NCBI GenBank assembly: GCA_000727475.1
Contig: KL647313.1
Location: 663,665-727,664 of the forward strand
Reading direction: 5' to 3'
Length of the DNA stretch: 64,000 nt
DNA from: Sarcocystis neurona
Taxonomy: Eukaryota; Apicomplexa; Conoidasida; Eucoccidiorida; Sarcocystidae
Notes under the pieces: model-generated
The model's database searches: none
Told to the model about the DNA's origin: nothing
What the model saw: the letters and a program-made list of their open reading frames with translations, nothing else
Shown here: positions 24,300-37,400 of the stretch, one piece after another
How the letters are laid out: every line of letters starts with the position of its first letter
How positions within the stretch are numbered: position 1 is the stretch's first letter
Program-made: the position numbers and the translations under genes

Positions 24300-26303
24300 C
24301 TATATATGCACTTCAAAAGCGCTGGGGTCGAGACTTTCTACCGTGGCAAGGATTTCTTGTATTCTGCTGCATGCGCCCGTCACCAACGCTTGCTCTTCGT
24401 AGATTTCTTCGGGGGATAGTGTCTCCGTAACCGGACCGGAGAGTGTTTGCCGATTGCTTGTGGAAGGAGGTGCTGGGAGAGGCGGAGCTTTTTCCTCTAC
24501 GACGTAAGAATATGTGGCACCCCACTTTGCTGCAGCGCCCGCTTCTGTGTGGGTGGATGCAATTGCCCACCCTTCACCAGCTTGCGGGCTAGAAGTTGCA
24601 CTGCAAGGGGACTTCACTTTCTTCTCGCGGAGCTCCTGAAATGTCTTCAGCTGATGCTCCCAGTTATCACACTGCTTCTGCAGAAGCTCAGAGAGTACGT
24701 CTATCGTTTCATCGCTTCCCGCCCGTCTGCACTTTTCCAACCTGTGAAAGTGTGCAGCTACATCATTGACACAACCGGGGCAATCTCCACTTGCTATTAC
24801 TTGGTCTGCGCCTTCCTTAATATCTGCTGGGGTTGCTTGTTTCAGCGTATGCGACTGCTGACTTTCTTCTTCGTGGTGACATTTCCGTTTCCTTTCCGCC
24901 CGAGGGTTATGGAATGCCCATTTAACCACCAGCAGCGGAGCTCGAGGACCTAGATTTTGGTCTGCCATTGCTGCCTTTGCGAACTCAGCCTGCACTCTGT
25001 ATGCGTACGAAATGAAAGCTATATGTTTTTTCGGTATGACTCGTACGTCTTCAATATCTCCCCAGACTCCAAATTCCTTGCGTAAAAGCTCCTCTACGTG
25101 CCGCAGAGCATCTGGCTCACCAGGCTCGACTCTGAAGCCGCAGACAAACAGGGTCTTACAGTCGCTGTTGAAGCTGCCAACTCCGTCCATATCATCTCTG
25201 TGACATTTAAACCTCTCTCGCCCAAAAATGTCGTGACTCCATTCTAGGTGGGCCTCGTCGTCGAGAGTGGGAAGGCTATGCCGGTAACGGCAGTTTCTTC
25301 CTAGAGCGCACGCCCCTCTCGCAAAGTATATGCAGAAGTAGTTGTCGGTGGAAGGCGTGTTTGTGTCCGCGAGTGTGTACCCCGCATCTCGTTCCGGAAA
25401 GCATTTGTAAGGGGCCGTCTCCCTGTCGCGGTAAGTTTTGTTTGCGTACCTGTCTGTCAAGTACTTTCCGTACCAGATGTTGAACTCAGTACCTCCTTCT
25501 GTGTGCGAGTACCTACGCAGCTCGTGGTCATCCACCTGCTGTCGGGCGGGGCGCTCTAACCATTTAAAAACAAGTTCCCTTTTGGAATCAGGTAGTGTAG
25601 GTTCAGCATTAGTCTTTCGCTGGGTCAAAGCAGTGGCCTGCGCAGCTTTCTGTTTCGCATTTTGCATGACGTGGTAGTACCACTGGTAACAGGCGGCATA
25701 CAGCGCGTACTGATCCGCGTCTAGCGTACAATCTGAAATTTTCTTTTCTACGCAAGGGTAGGCCGAGGTGGGTAAAGGACCTGTATTTTCCATTGCTCTC
25801 TCCTCCCTATGCGTGGTGGGGACTGAACACGCTGCGCTGTGCCACGCGTTCGTACAACTCCGCAACGACCCGTGACACATTGTCTCGTTCACCTGCTGTG
25901 TGTCTTGATGGCCACCCCTCTGCTTTTCATGCAGGCCTAGGATATCTGAAACAGAGGCAAGGCATGCAGCCTCGTCAAATCTGTTGACAGGAACTGCACG
26001 CGAGGCAGTGGATGAATATCGTGGACTTTCTGCGCACGGCGTTTTCTCCCCCTCCATTATTTCGTCCGCTTGTGACTGAGAACGCCCACCCGATTGTACC
26101 GCTTCCACCTCTGTGGTGACTCGGGTTATATTTCCTACTTCCTCCACGTTCTCGTGTCCTTCTGTCCCACACGTCAGCCCCTCCTTGTTTGCGATTGTCA
26201 TCGCCGAACCAAGCGTGAGGCTCCTACAGACTATGTACAGCTCGCCGCTACTTCGAGAACAAGAAATAGTCATGGGCATCAACTGAACTTTAAGTTTCGT
26301 CAC
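24300..26303 (-). CDS. CWC2: CWC2-type pre-mRNA splicing factor (CCCH zinc finger plus RRM), single exon
   Basis: Nuclear splicing factor of the Prp19-associated complex family (yeast Cwc2, human RBM22 relatives), which contacts U6 and the intron in the active spliceosome. The 667-aa frame has a Torus-like segment around 240-320 (RELVFKWLERPARQQ, then FNIWYGKYLTDR). A CCCH finger follows with C324, C332, C338 and H342 (C-x7-C-x5-C-x3-H, in FCIYFARGACALGRNCRYRH). An RRM spans about 383-465, with TLFVCGF as RNP2-like strand and HIAFISY as RNP1-like strand. The roughly 200-residue C-terminal tail contains a heptad-like stretch around 560-595 and is not recognised. It is longer than yeast Cwc2 (about 340 aa). 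The first Met at 26303 is the longest choice; Met9, Met11, Met35 and Met171 are alternatives, and the first 200 residues show no conserved motif. No introns interrupt it, unlike the other three genes here. Confidence 0.88.
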   Translation of the reverse strand: MTKLKVQLMPMTISCSRSSGELYIVCRSLTLGSAMTIANKEGLTCGTEGHENVEEVGNITRVTTEVEAVQSGGRSQSQADEIMEGEKTPCAESPRYSSTASRAVPVNRFDEAACLASVSDILGLHEKQRGGHQDTQQVNETMCHGSLRSCTNAWHSAACSVPTTHREERAMENTGPLPTSAYPCVEKKISDCTLDADQYALYAACYQWYYHVMQNAKQKAAQATALTQRKTNAEPTLPDSKRELVFKWLERPARQQVDDHELRRYSHTEGGTEFNIWYGKYLTDRYANKTYRDRETAPYKCFPERDAGYTLADTNTPSTDNYFCIYFARGACALGRNCRYRHSLPTLDDEAHLEWSHDIFGRERFKCHRDDMDGVGSFNSDCKTLFVCGFRVEPGEPDALRHVEELLRKEFGVWGDIEDVRVIPKKHIAFISYAYRVQAEFAKAAMADQNLGPRAPLLVVKWAFHNPRAERKRKCHHEEESQQSHTLKQATPADIKEGADQVIASGDCPGCVNDVAAHFHRLEKCRRAGSDETIDVLSELLQKQCDNWEHQLKTFQELREKKVKSPCSATSSPQAGEGWAIASTHTEAGAAAKWGATYSYVVEEKAPPLPAPPSTSNRQTLSGPVTETLSPEEIYEEQALVTGACSRIQEILATVESLDPSAFEVHI

Positions 26304-29300
26304 CAGAATTGTAGGCGTGCAGCATCCCCAGAACTTGTGCGCCGTTGACGGGCACAGACAGGGGAGATGAAAAGCGTAAAAAGGTGCACGCAGCGCTCCG
26401 GGTTCGCGTAGCTACCTGGTACACACACACATATTAGAGGAAGAGAAGTGTCTTCGACAGCACAACGGGAAACGCTCATTGGAAAGCTTACCTCATCTCC
26501 CTCCTCGGTGCAACAAGCAATGCAGTATGTCTGTTGGATGTGGCCACGAGGAAAAGGCGAGTCTCGTCATTGAAAGAGGTAAATTCGAGGAAACTAAGAA
26601 AAACTGGAAAACCTCACACGGGAGCAAGTGCTTGAGACAAAGCGCAAATTCAATGGTGAAACACAAGTGCAGGTGGTAAAAAACTCTTTTTTCGCGGTAG
26701 GGGAGCCTGCACGAGGAACGAGGAGAAGAGAGTGAACGAAATGCAGAGAGAAGCCATCATAGCAGCTCGTACGAAGCAGTTGTTCGGCGCAGAAAGAGCA
26801 CTGCTTTCTATATTATTTCCCACTCAACTCTGCTCACAGAGGATCACTAATCCTTTTTTCCACCGCGTATGTACATACATTTTCCTATGCGGGTGCTCTC
26901 CCGTCGATTGGCTACTAGTGGGCTTTAAAAACCATCTGTGGCTTGAAACGGTGGATAATTTTCCACGTACAACGTAACCAAAACAGATTTTTCCACTGTT
27001 GTAGCTGCTTGACGCACTTAATGTATGAGCAGAGTTGAGTGGGAAATAATATAGAAAGCAGTGCTCTTTCTGCAATAGTGGGTACCCTGGAGCACCACGA
27101 GCAGTTTTGAAATATCTTATGTCATGGTGAAGAGACAGACGGCAAAACATGCATCACAGTAGACGTGATAACGAGTGAACCGACACGGTTGCGTGTAACC
27201 CCTCTCCGGCGTCCCGTATGCCTTCGACCTTCCACGACGCACTACTTCCACGCCACACTCCAGATTCGTCTCCGTTTTTCCAAGGCGTTACCTGCTCATT
27301 GTCTGAAAGCATTTGACGTCTTCACTCGCTTATAGAAAAGGGACCAACACAACGAGCACTGACCGCAGCCCATTCGTGACAGGCAACTGGTGACTGTTAC
27401 ACACATAAAATTTCGCCGAGGACGTTTCCTCCGTCAAACGTCAATGCAAAGGTGTCACAAGGTGTCTGAAATTCTTACTTGACGCTGCTGAATATTCATA
27501 TGTTGTGGCGCAGTGCATCACACATGTGCGCCTGATTTCACTTGCAACGTCGTCCAAGATTTGTTCCAACTGGGAGTATTGGTTTTTTTCATCTCACGCT
27601 GCCATGCTATGACGTAAAAGCCTGCGGGGTGGCCAAAAAAAGAGAAAATACTGTTTAACTGGCACCCAAGTCTTTTTACTTCCTCAGCGGGGCGGCATGC
27701 CAAAAAGAGGACGGCGCATACTTGTACTTGGATAATAGGTGTGCGGTCTACTTGTAATACTACTCTACCACCAGTCAGACAAAAGCGGGTACCACTTCCA
27801 CTCAGTTGCATACACTTTGAAAAGCCTAGTCCATCCTGAAAGTGTATCTTGTCTTTTGAGGCGTAGGTCAAAAATCGTAGAATACGGAACACGATGACGG
27901 AATGTTGTGTCCCTTGTAGAAAATGTCGACCCGAGACTCTGCAATGTGTCAGCCTGAAGATACACTATGTTTAAAAATACACAGATTCACAAATCTGTAC
28001 AATGTGTAGATGCAGTCGGATACATGCATATGCACGTATCCTGTCACTCACTTGTGCACACTGTGCAGCTCGTTTGGTCAGTAAGCATACGTTGATATCG
28101 ACCTAAGAAGAATACGATTATATCGGCCTAAAAAAATTGTGTCACCTTGTCCATCCATGTACGTACCCGACTAGCGAAGGTGCTGCGAGTCAGACGCGCT
28201 ACGGTTTCTTCCTTGACTTACGCCTGGAGGAACAACGAAACAAATCTGCGACGGAAGGAGATCCGGTAGTCACTGGGTTCACCTTGATGCACAAATTTGG
28301 AGAAGAAGAAGGAGACGACCAAAATTGGGGAGAACAAAAGCTACAGTAACAGAAAGCAGTCAAGTAGAAACGGAATGGCGTTCAGCTTGGAATAAAGTTA
28401 AGACAGCACGGGCTCCTAGATGAGCTTGGGTGTGTGTGTGTAGGAAAAGAGGAAAACATTAGATACGAAAGAGATGGGAGCGGTCGCTTTTTCCGTGGTC
28501 GTGAGGGCCTTTGTAAGATGAAAAGCTCATGATTAAGAAGTGTAGCAAGGTGCGCGCTCTCATTCTATATGCTGCAGTATACAAGAAGTGTGGCTAAAGG
28601 TGTAGGGACACCTTCGCACAAACGTTTTTGCGGTTGGGAAGACCTTGTTATGGGTTCCGCAGGAGCACTCCCGAAACATGTCTCGTTTGTGCACGGATTT
28701 TCAAGTTGCTGCAAACGGCAATCACTCGTGAATCCCGTAGCTGCCGAAGACGCAAATGTGTCCGTAGTTCTTCTTTCTCTAGCGTGTGCGTAACCCTTCA
28801 GAACTAGTTTATCACTCGCACATGGATAGGGGCTACGTGCGTAGGTATGAACGCCTAAGTGGACATGTATGCTTATACTTTTAGCTGCAGTACGCATGTA
28901 GACGCGTAGACAATGCAGGAATTGTCTTGCTGGATATACTGTACGCAGTGTAGGTATTCGCCTACACAAAACCCCTAACAGCGTTGCATAATGTGTCAGT
29001 GCGTACACATCAATATAGGAAGTAACCCGACTTCAACTTGGACGCAACAGTTGAACATGCATACACTTGCAATCCTTTATCTGTAAACAGCCCACAATAA
29101 TATAGCAAGCAGTTCGCACTTGTCAAATGCGGAACTTTAGAGGATCCGTTTGCTGACTTGTGGCACGTGTTCATTTACTCCAGTATATCGGGTGCTAGCT
29201 TAGTCGCTTATGTTTGTGGAGAGAGACTGATGCATATTCTACAAAGCTGCGTTTCTGAACCCTCCAGATGAGGAAGCTTACGCCAGTGTAGCAGTGCCAC

Positions 29301-32300
29301 AATACTTTTGCGCCTTGAGTTTATATTTTTACACAAGAAGAGGCGCGACCCTGGTTGAGATTTGCTCTCAGGTAATCAGATAAACCCAACGAAGTTTTAA
29401 AACGTGCCTTTCTTGGCGGTTCGCGTGTCGCCGTTGTATGTTACATTGTACACATTCGTCTACCATGCATAATTGTGCATAAACGCCTATGTGTATACAG
29501 AAGTTTCTGCGCACGCGTGTACGCATACGTAAAACTGTTCCGTCTTAGCAGTTAAGTTTAATTGAACACTTCTAGAGATCGGAGGCCTATCAGTGGGGCC
29601 AGAGGACACGGTAAAATTGTCAAATTAAGAAATCTTGAGGAACGATCAGTATAACGAATCCGCATCAAAAGGCGGCACAATGAGGGCGATGATGAACCAG
29701 CGTTGAACACATGGTTTCATTGACAAAGAGAATGGATTGCTCTTTATTACCAGCGTGGCTTATAGGGAATTCTGCAGAAAGGCAAATAAGGGCAGAACGA
29801 CCGGTGACAAGTGTAGTAGCGAGTACTCACTCCTCATCTTAGAAACGCGTAAGCATCCTGCGTTTCACTGCACCCAAAGTACCCGGATGTGTTGATCCTG
29901 TCACAGATTTCTTGCGCAATCTTTACTGTAATCGTAGCAAGTATGCTTTCGTCCACTCAGATGAAACATCTCACGTCAGTGGCAACGTGTGATAGTAAGC
30001 ATTTACCTGATGCGATATGGAGATGATGAGTTTTCACATCTGGACGTTCGCCTGTACGGTTTGGTATGTACACAAATCACAGCGCTATTTTGGAAGTCCA
30101 ACACGATGCAGTCTCAGTCCTACTGAATCTAATACAAGACCCGTGCAGAAAGTTCTGCCTGCACCTCATCCTCTGTAAACAGCATGGCAGAGAAGAAACG
30201 AAACAACGGTGATATTATCGACTGACAGCCATTTGTTTGTGTACACCTCTGTCCCTCATTCTCGGTAGGTTCATCTGTATGCAGTCGAACCTACGTGCAT
30301 AACTTGTGCACACGTATCCTTACACGTTCCTCTCCATTTGCGTATCTCGCTGCCTCCTCATAATTTCTCCTCCTCTATCTTTTTGTAACCTGTCCGCCTG
30401 CCTCTTCGACTCCGTAGGTAGGAGCGTTTGTTTATCCGCTTGTGCGTATCTCACTGTACTTACAGCTCTCGTACTTCTCCGCGTATCTATTATCATCGCT
30501 CTGTCCAATTACCCAGCCATTTATTTGTACCCCCACGGCACTTTGTCCATGTGTGCCTCGGTGCACTGCGCTCCCGCACAGTAGAGAGGACAGCCACACA
30601 CAGTTTTCTGTTGTTTCGGCCGCTGATCACTTCAACGAAAATAGCGCGGTTATTACGTCGGCGCGAACGTGTAAGTTTCGGGCAGTCCTTCTTGTTGAGA
30701 CATGTGAGACGTGTCTCAGCCATTTCCACACAGAAAAGTGCGATTGCACTTGATGTCTTCTCTGTTCACGTGTATGCACGCGTCAATCCTTAGGGACGTT
30801 TATATATAACATATATACATATATACAGATATATGCAGATAGTGATAACTTTGCATCGATTAGATTACGTAGCTGATTGTTGACCCCCCTTAGCGTACAG
30901 TCCCATGACACAGGATACACAAAATTGCTGATCTGTCTGTACACATTGAGAAAGAAAAATGTCACATGGAGTACACACACACAGCTCACATACAAATACA
31001 TGCATTTATAGAGCGTGGGGAATGTCGAGCTGCGCTGAGGGCTACCGGCTACCACCTAAAGGAAGTCGCGGGCGTCGTGCGCCGAGTTCCTAAAGAAACT
31101 ATTTTCACACACAATAATGTGGTGACCGCCCTTCGATGTATCGTTGCTTACTATGAATACTCTTATGCTGTATCTGTTCAAATGTGTCCATGGTGCTTTC
31201 ACTTCACGAACATTATGTTTTCCAATTCGGCATACATGCTTATATACTTCCATAGGGACTGTCCTTAGTGGTAGTTTCAGATACAGAACAGCTACGTTTC
31301 AATCGTCTTTGACCTTAAGGCCTGCTTCTCACTAGTGCAGGCGTGTGATGAATAGATGCCTTGAAATTCGGGCCCTTATTTCCTCCTAGAAAGTCCTTAC
31401 TCCAAGCCACTTCTTCTTCTCAAGACTTCCTCTTCACAGCTGCATGTGCACCTCTATCTACACTTAGGTACATGCCTTCGTACAGCAACCAAAGGTTAAA
31501 TACGTATTAACGAATGAATAATAGGATGCCCCTTTGATCTCTTAGTTTTATGGTTGCCACCATCAAGGTTCACAATCGCTCACTACATAAATATAGATTC
31601 TAGTTTATGCATGGGCGCCGGGGGTTCTCATTTATGTACAGAGACGAGAATTCTCCCCTGATTTCCCACCTACATTACCTATGACTGTCTGTGTTTAATG
31701 ACAAGTTGTTTCATGTATAAGGTTATTGATACAACACTTAAGCATGTGTGGATTCCCAAAATGAGCTCCTACGGTCGCACACGCGTGTCCAAATCTGTTT
31801 ACTTTGCAGTCATTCAGCCATTGATGCTCTCCGGCACAATGTGACATTTTGTCATGCCCTTAATGTGATGAACCCGTGATCACTATTTATGCACTACTTA
31901 ATAACTGCTGGCGTAGCACTCCGGTAAAAAGATTTACCCCTGGTACTGCATATGATGAAATAAGTACATCCGTCTGTGGCATCCCCAGGTGCAGCGATAG
32001 CACAAGTGTCTACCTATGTTTTCGCTAGTGGATGATGGTGTGAATGTAACACGTAGGCGGCTGCTGGGTCATAACGACACCCTCACTACGATTTCGTAAG
32101 CCCGCGGCGACAAGTGCAGTTTAAATTGCAGCGTGTTCACTAATTTGTTGTGAAGGGAGTTTATCCTTGCAGGGATGCTGTGGCTAGTGGACGGGAAGAC
32201 ATGTGTACCCAGGTAGTCACATCCATGTATGTCAGCAAATGAAGACACAAGAATACACATTGTCTCCATTATAAAGCCCCGACATTAACTACTCAACACA

Positions 32301-35300
32301 TGCATATACCCCTACTCATATACACACGTGTATATATATATATATATATAAATATATATATAGGTAGAGACATGAGGACGCGGCTGCCATGTAACACCGT
32401 GTCTGCTAAGAGACGCACGCACAATCTGAGGGTCGTGGGTACTCAAGGGAACAGCCACTGACACAGCCACAGTATAGGCCAAGTTTTGTTGAATCCAGGT
32501 TGTCTAGTGCACACGACAAGTGCCCTGCGTGTCTCTCCGAATATTATGCGGAAATAAATACGGACGGAGCTAATCAGGACCGCTTGCCGGCAACCACTTT
32601 TAAACGCAAGTTTCCTGTATAAATTTTCATTGGTTGCGCACAATGGAGTACAGGTCGTTCGGTGCCTGAGGGCGAACCTACGCTAAACGCGAAAGCAGCG
32701 TTAGTTATCTTTTGTTTTCACGTCAGGCTGTGCCACTACGTAAAAGTCCTCGCCAATTCAGTTTTCGAGTTGTCCTGTCGCGGGTGCTTTCGGGGTTGTG
32801 TTCCTCCCTAGATCCGAAATCCGCTGTCGGATACGTGGAGATTCAACAATAACGGGGAACGATTCGTGTTGTCGCCGCGTCAAAAAAGGAATAAGCGGCA
32901 GCCTTTTGGTTGCGACGCCCATAAACCTTATACAAGTGATGCCTTTTCCATCCGTCCTCGCTGTCTAATTGCAAAGATCTGGCAAGGCATGTGCACGGCA
33001 GCGTACTGCGCTTACGGAGCGCGCGATACTGGTCAACTAGGAGCAAAACATTAAAGTACTGTGGAGATCCGCACGATGTTTGATTAGGGAGCAAAGAAGC
33101 AGATGCTGGATAAAAAGGCATATCTTCAGTAGTGAACGGATACGTTTTAAGGTAGGATCCAGTCCCTCTACGTGACTCAGTTGTACAGTGGCGTGTAAGT
33201 TTCGGTACCCGTACACTTACAACGATAGCCTACATGTCTGTGTAACTACGTAGCCATGGCATTTCTACGCGTGACCAAACAGAGCCTCCTATCCGACAAC
33301 TTGCTTCGTAGTGAACGAGTATCCAGCACACGCCTAACACTTACTGAAGCTAGACTGTATCACATTTTCTGATGACGCGCCGCACTAGAAAATATTATAT
33401 CGATAATACGGAGTATTTCTTCCTATGACAACAAAATGTGAAGTAAACGTGCTTACATTTGCGCGTGCAGCAAGAGGTCCACGTATGCTATGGTGATACT
33501 GACGTCTTACGTATTTTAATGAAAAGGAGTGACCCAACCATACAGAACTTGATTTTGTTCTTCGTGCCTGATCAACAGATGCCGTAACGTACTTCAAATC
33601 CCAAAAGCCGCCTCACTCATCCTGCGGTCTCCATACCTGTCACTAGGCAGAACAGAACTACCAGCTGCGCTGCATTCACTGCTATGTCCTTCCAGCTTGT
33701 CCGTGCATCGCCAGAGCACGTCCAAAAGTGTTTTCTTTTTCAACGACACACAGGCCGCGTGCAAACCTATGTTTAATGTTGCCGCCTCCCTCGAATACTC
33801 GCTCTTCTATGTATGCTACGTTAAACGCTGTATCTCACCAGCGCCGGTGTACGCCGGTGGTGAGCGTACACTGCACATTACTCCCACTACGTGTTAGCGT
33901 GGCTGGCGCCATTCTCCACCGCAACCCAGTCTGCAACCCCCTAAAAGCGTGCTCTGTAATTTGATCCAGTACTGCCTGGATTTGCAGCTTTGGGGTGAGT
34001 TTACCTTCAATGCCACCCTCTTACCTGGAAGTTCCCCGTCGGTCGCTGCCTTCATGAGGGCGTGCTGAAGTTCGCAAGTACGCCCACTACTACCTTTAAA
34101 GAATGCAAAAGTTTCATATGTGCTTGCTTTGCAAACACTATATGCGGCTAAAGCACAAGTTGGATGTGAAGTTCCTCCATGCGACGTTTGAGTACCATAT
34201 GCGTGCCACGTAGGGGAGCTTTTCCGCTATCTCCAACGGTATCAGTTGCCAGCACGGGCGTGTGTCGTACACAGCTGCGTTCGGTTCCACTTTTTCCCAC
34301 GGGATCCTTTTTGCAGGAGTGTAGTGCGGTCGAACGCAAGCGGCCGCTATGTACTACGATGGGTTCGGTTTTAGCTTCTTCCATCCTATGAGCTCCCTCT
34401 GCTGATCCGATTAAGGATTCTTTCAGTGTATCACGTGCGCTTACGATCGATGCATTCCTTCCTCGAAGCATTGCGCGCGTTTCCTAGCACACCCGCAGAG
34501 TCTGGTTCCAACCAATACTATCGCTCGTCATGGTCAGTAATACCTTTCCCTCGCACATATATTGCATTCATCGCTAGATCCACTAGGGACAGTTCATCTA
34601 CGGCTACATTCAGTGTCATCCTCTTCGAACGTGTAAGCCCCCGTGCTGCTACCCGGAGAATAACATTTTACGCGTACGTGAGCCCTGACCAATACACAGG
34701 CAACAGCAACTAAACAGGCTGCTTTAGCAGCGACTTTTCAAGCAGACTACGCTTGCCCTACATCCGGTGCCGACTACTGCTTCTTGTGGTTCAGCAGAGG
34801 CAGCCCCAACATCGGTCGTGCATCTACTACATGCCGCAGGACCAGCACGCGCAGCAATAACGGCGGCATTCGTACCACCTCCTTGTAAAGTGACTGCGTT
34901 GTTGCTGTGTACAACGATGACACGCCATCAAAACCATGCGAAGACGCGTGTCGTAACATAGCTGACCTCCTCCCAAGACAAAGTTCACTGTCTGCAGCAG
35001 CAGCAGCAGAGAAACGTGCAATGAGAAGTTGCCTCTGTGGGGCTTTACCGTCAGTCCCGTACGTCTAGGCAACGTTTCATCAGGAGATCTGCAACGCTGC
35101 GGCAGCTCTTCGTGCTGCAGTGGTGCGCAGCAGCACTTGCCAGCAAGCATCGAAACGAATATTAGGCGCTCTCCCGCAACTCGCGTCTTCTGCCTGTTCA
35201 GTCGCACTGGAAGCTGTACAGCAGTGCGAGCCAGATAGCGGCAGTAGTTGCAAGAGAAGCTGGTGTGGCGCTACAGGGAACAGTACTGGCAACGAAAAAA

Positions 35301-36900
35301 AGGGCAGTAACAAAAAAAGCCGCTGTGCGGCAGCGGAACTAATGGTAGCTGCACAAGCAGCGGGGGCGATCACAGATGCCGTTTAATAGAACAGTTGTGC
35401 TCCTAATAAGCAGCCTGTTCCTCCCAGAAGAGTAAGCTTTGCGGCCAAGGACACGCGCTAACACCAAGTCCCCCCGAGCAGCCGTGTCAGATCTCTGCAC
35501 CGCGGCAACCGCAGGGCCTCCTCCGTGCCCCTGGCCATCGTCCTGGCCTGCAGCAGCACTCGCAGCAGGACTGAGGAGAGAGAGTGTGAGGCCAGAGAGG
35601 CACGCTTTATTAGCGGCAGTGGCAGGATTAGAAAGACACTGGTCCGCGAATAAGGCCGCCGTAGGAGGAACAGCAGCATCGTAAGAAGCTGACACGAGTG
35701 GAGAGCTGCCGCAGCAGTACACCAGCAGCACAAGCAGCAGCAGGCCACAAGAGCAGCAGCAGGCCACACCACCAGCAGCAGCAGCGACTGGCGAAAGCAC
35801 CAGCGTTTCAAAGGAGGAGCAGCACAGCCTTCTCACCGGAGCCGGCGGGAACAGCGGCCACAGCACCCTCGACCACAACAAGAGAGCAGCACCGGTCACA
35901 AGAACGGTGAAACTCTTGTGTTGATTCTTATTCAGATACAAAGAAAGCGAAATAGGGAGTCGTGTGGTTAGCAGTAGGGGAGGACGGGAGAGGGAGAGCG
36001 CGGCAGCAACAACGGCGTTGTTGAGTACCGTTAAAGCGCTCCACTATTACCGCAACATAAGTATACTGTACTACTCTTGCGGGTCACACGGTCGTTCTCC
36101 GACACAGCAGCAGCAGCAGAGTACTCGTGCTGGCTCCTCCTCCTCGTTTACGGTGCTGCTGCAGCTGTTCGTGCTGCCATTGTGTTGCTGCTGTGCTGTG
36201 CTGGGCTGCTACGACTGCTGTGCGTGTTGCTGCTGCTGCTGTTCTCCTGCAGATGCTGTACTGCAGCATTTATCTTATATGAGAAAAGTTACAGGAATGA
36301 CTGCTGCTACTGTTGGTAGGGTGGTAGCAGCAGTTCGTGCGTCTCGAATAGCAGCTGTTTACCAGGAGGGCCGGGGTTTTCCGGCTGTGCTTCGTCTTTC
36401 TTATAATTTCTCATTTCCTCTTCCTTCTCTCGCTCCTCCTGCTGCTACCGTTTGCGCGGCTGCTGTAGAGGTAGCAGCGGCCACAGTTTATGGCGGGTAG
36501 TAGTAGCGGTGTGGCTCCCTCTTCTTCTCTCTGTTCTCGCCCCCCTCCTCTTCATTTTTCTCCTCCTCCGTCCTCCTTCGCTTCTTCCTCCGTTTCTGTT
36601 GCTGCTGCTGCAGTTGGTGCTGCTGCTGCTGCAGGGGGAAGTGCAGCAGAAAAAGAGGAGGAAGAGAAAAAACCGTCCGCGCAGAAGCGAAGTTCGGGTG
36701 TGCGTACACCCGAGAACGTAGGCTTTTTTTCGTTCCGACCGTTGCGACCAAGAAGAAAAAAGCGCTCTTCCGCAGAATCGATACACGCAGTTGCATCCCC
36801 GTCGTTCTCTGTTTTCCCTTGTTTTAACGGTGTTTCTGGCAACACTACCGCAAGAGCGCAGCTCGTTTTCTCCCTTTGGCGATTTTCTTTTGTACCCTGT
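26304..36900. other. Long stretch without a recognised gene
   Basis: About 10.6 kb upstream of CWC2. Base composition is balanced until about 34.9 kb, where CAG/CTG triplets appear (34990, 35700-35790, 36100-36330, 36595-36640). Open frames are 60-230 codons, overlap on both strands and lack recognised domains. A TA run sits at 32325-32365. A foldback pair lies at 26789-27073. Genes made of tiny exons, like DnaJ here, could be hidden. Confidence 0.5.
26789..27073. repeat. Perfect 48-bp inverted repeat with 189-base loop
   Basis: The left arm 26789-26836 (starting gcagaaagagcactgc) is the exact reverse complement of 27026-27073 (ending agtgctctttctgc). The arms stop abruptly on both sides. 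The loop shows no coding potential. It is either a small foldback element, a hairpin-forming locus or an assembly artefact. Confidence 0.9.
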
Positions 36901-37139
36901 TCCTTTCACTACGAGAAATCTAGTTGGCTTCCGCGTTTTCTGGTGTACGTACACACCGAAGTCGCCTTCTTCGACACAGGGGAGGGCCTTTTCCGTTTTG
37001 ACAGCTTCTCCCCCTCCCGCCTTCGTCCATATTTGGCTTTTTTCCTGCGCGCGTACTTCTTCTCTTCTGCTTCTTCTTTTCGACACCGAAAGGATGACAA
37101 GCAGCAGCGGCCGAGCGCCCCCAAGCAGCAACAGCAGCA

Positions 37140-37239
37140 ACTAGGAGATGCTGCTGCGTAGGCGAAACGGCTGTAGACCACGTCGAGTCTTCCACAGGTT
37201 TCCACGACGCAGCGGCCCAGGTGCCGGAGGACTCCGTTC
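37140..37239 (-). CDS. Candidate next exon of the same unidentified gene (3' edge unclear)
   Basis: A pyrimidine-rich acceptor (ending cccttgaattcag) precedes 37239. Its phase fits the single G left by the donor at 37782, giving NLEG joined to TESSGTWAAASWKPVEDS, then TWSTAVSPT. Three tryptophans in about 25 residues are not what repeat translation yields. No clear donor was found, so the right-hand edge at about 37140 is only where the frame enters CTG-repeat translation. Possible alternatives are a 3' terminal exon or chance. Confidence 0.25.
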
Positions 37240-37264
37240 CTGAATTCAAGGGGCAGCACCAACG

Positions 37265-37400
37265 GCAGGGACAACAAAAGCAGCAGCAGCAGCGGCCTTC
37301 GGTGCTTCAGTCACATAGTCGTCCCTTTTTTGTGTAGACGCGACATCCGTTTCTGTAGCACAAGCAGCGACAGCAGCAGCAGCAGGGATTTATGTACAGC
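37265..37400. repeat. CAG triplets
   Basis: Two short cagcagcagcag clusters on the plus strand, one just upstream of the candidate exon acceptor at 37239 (minus sense). Confidence 0.7.
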
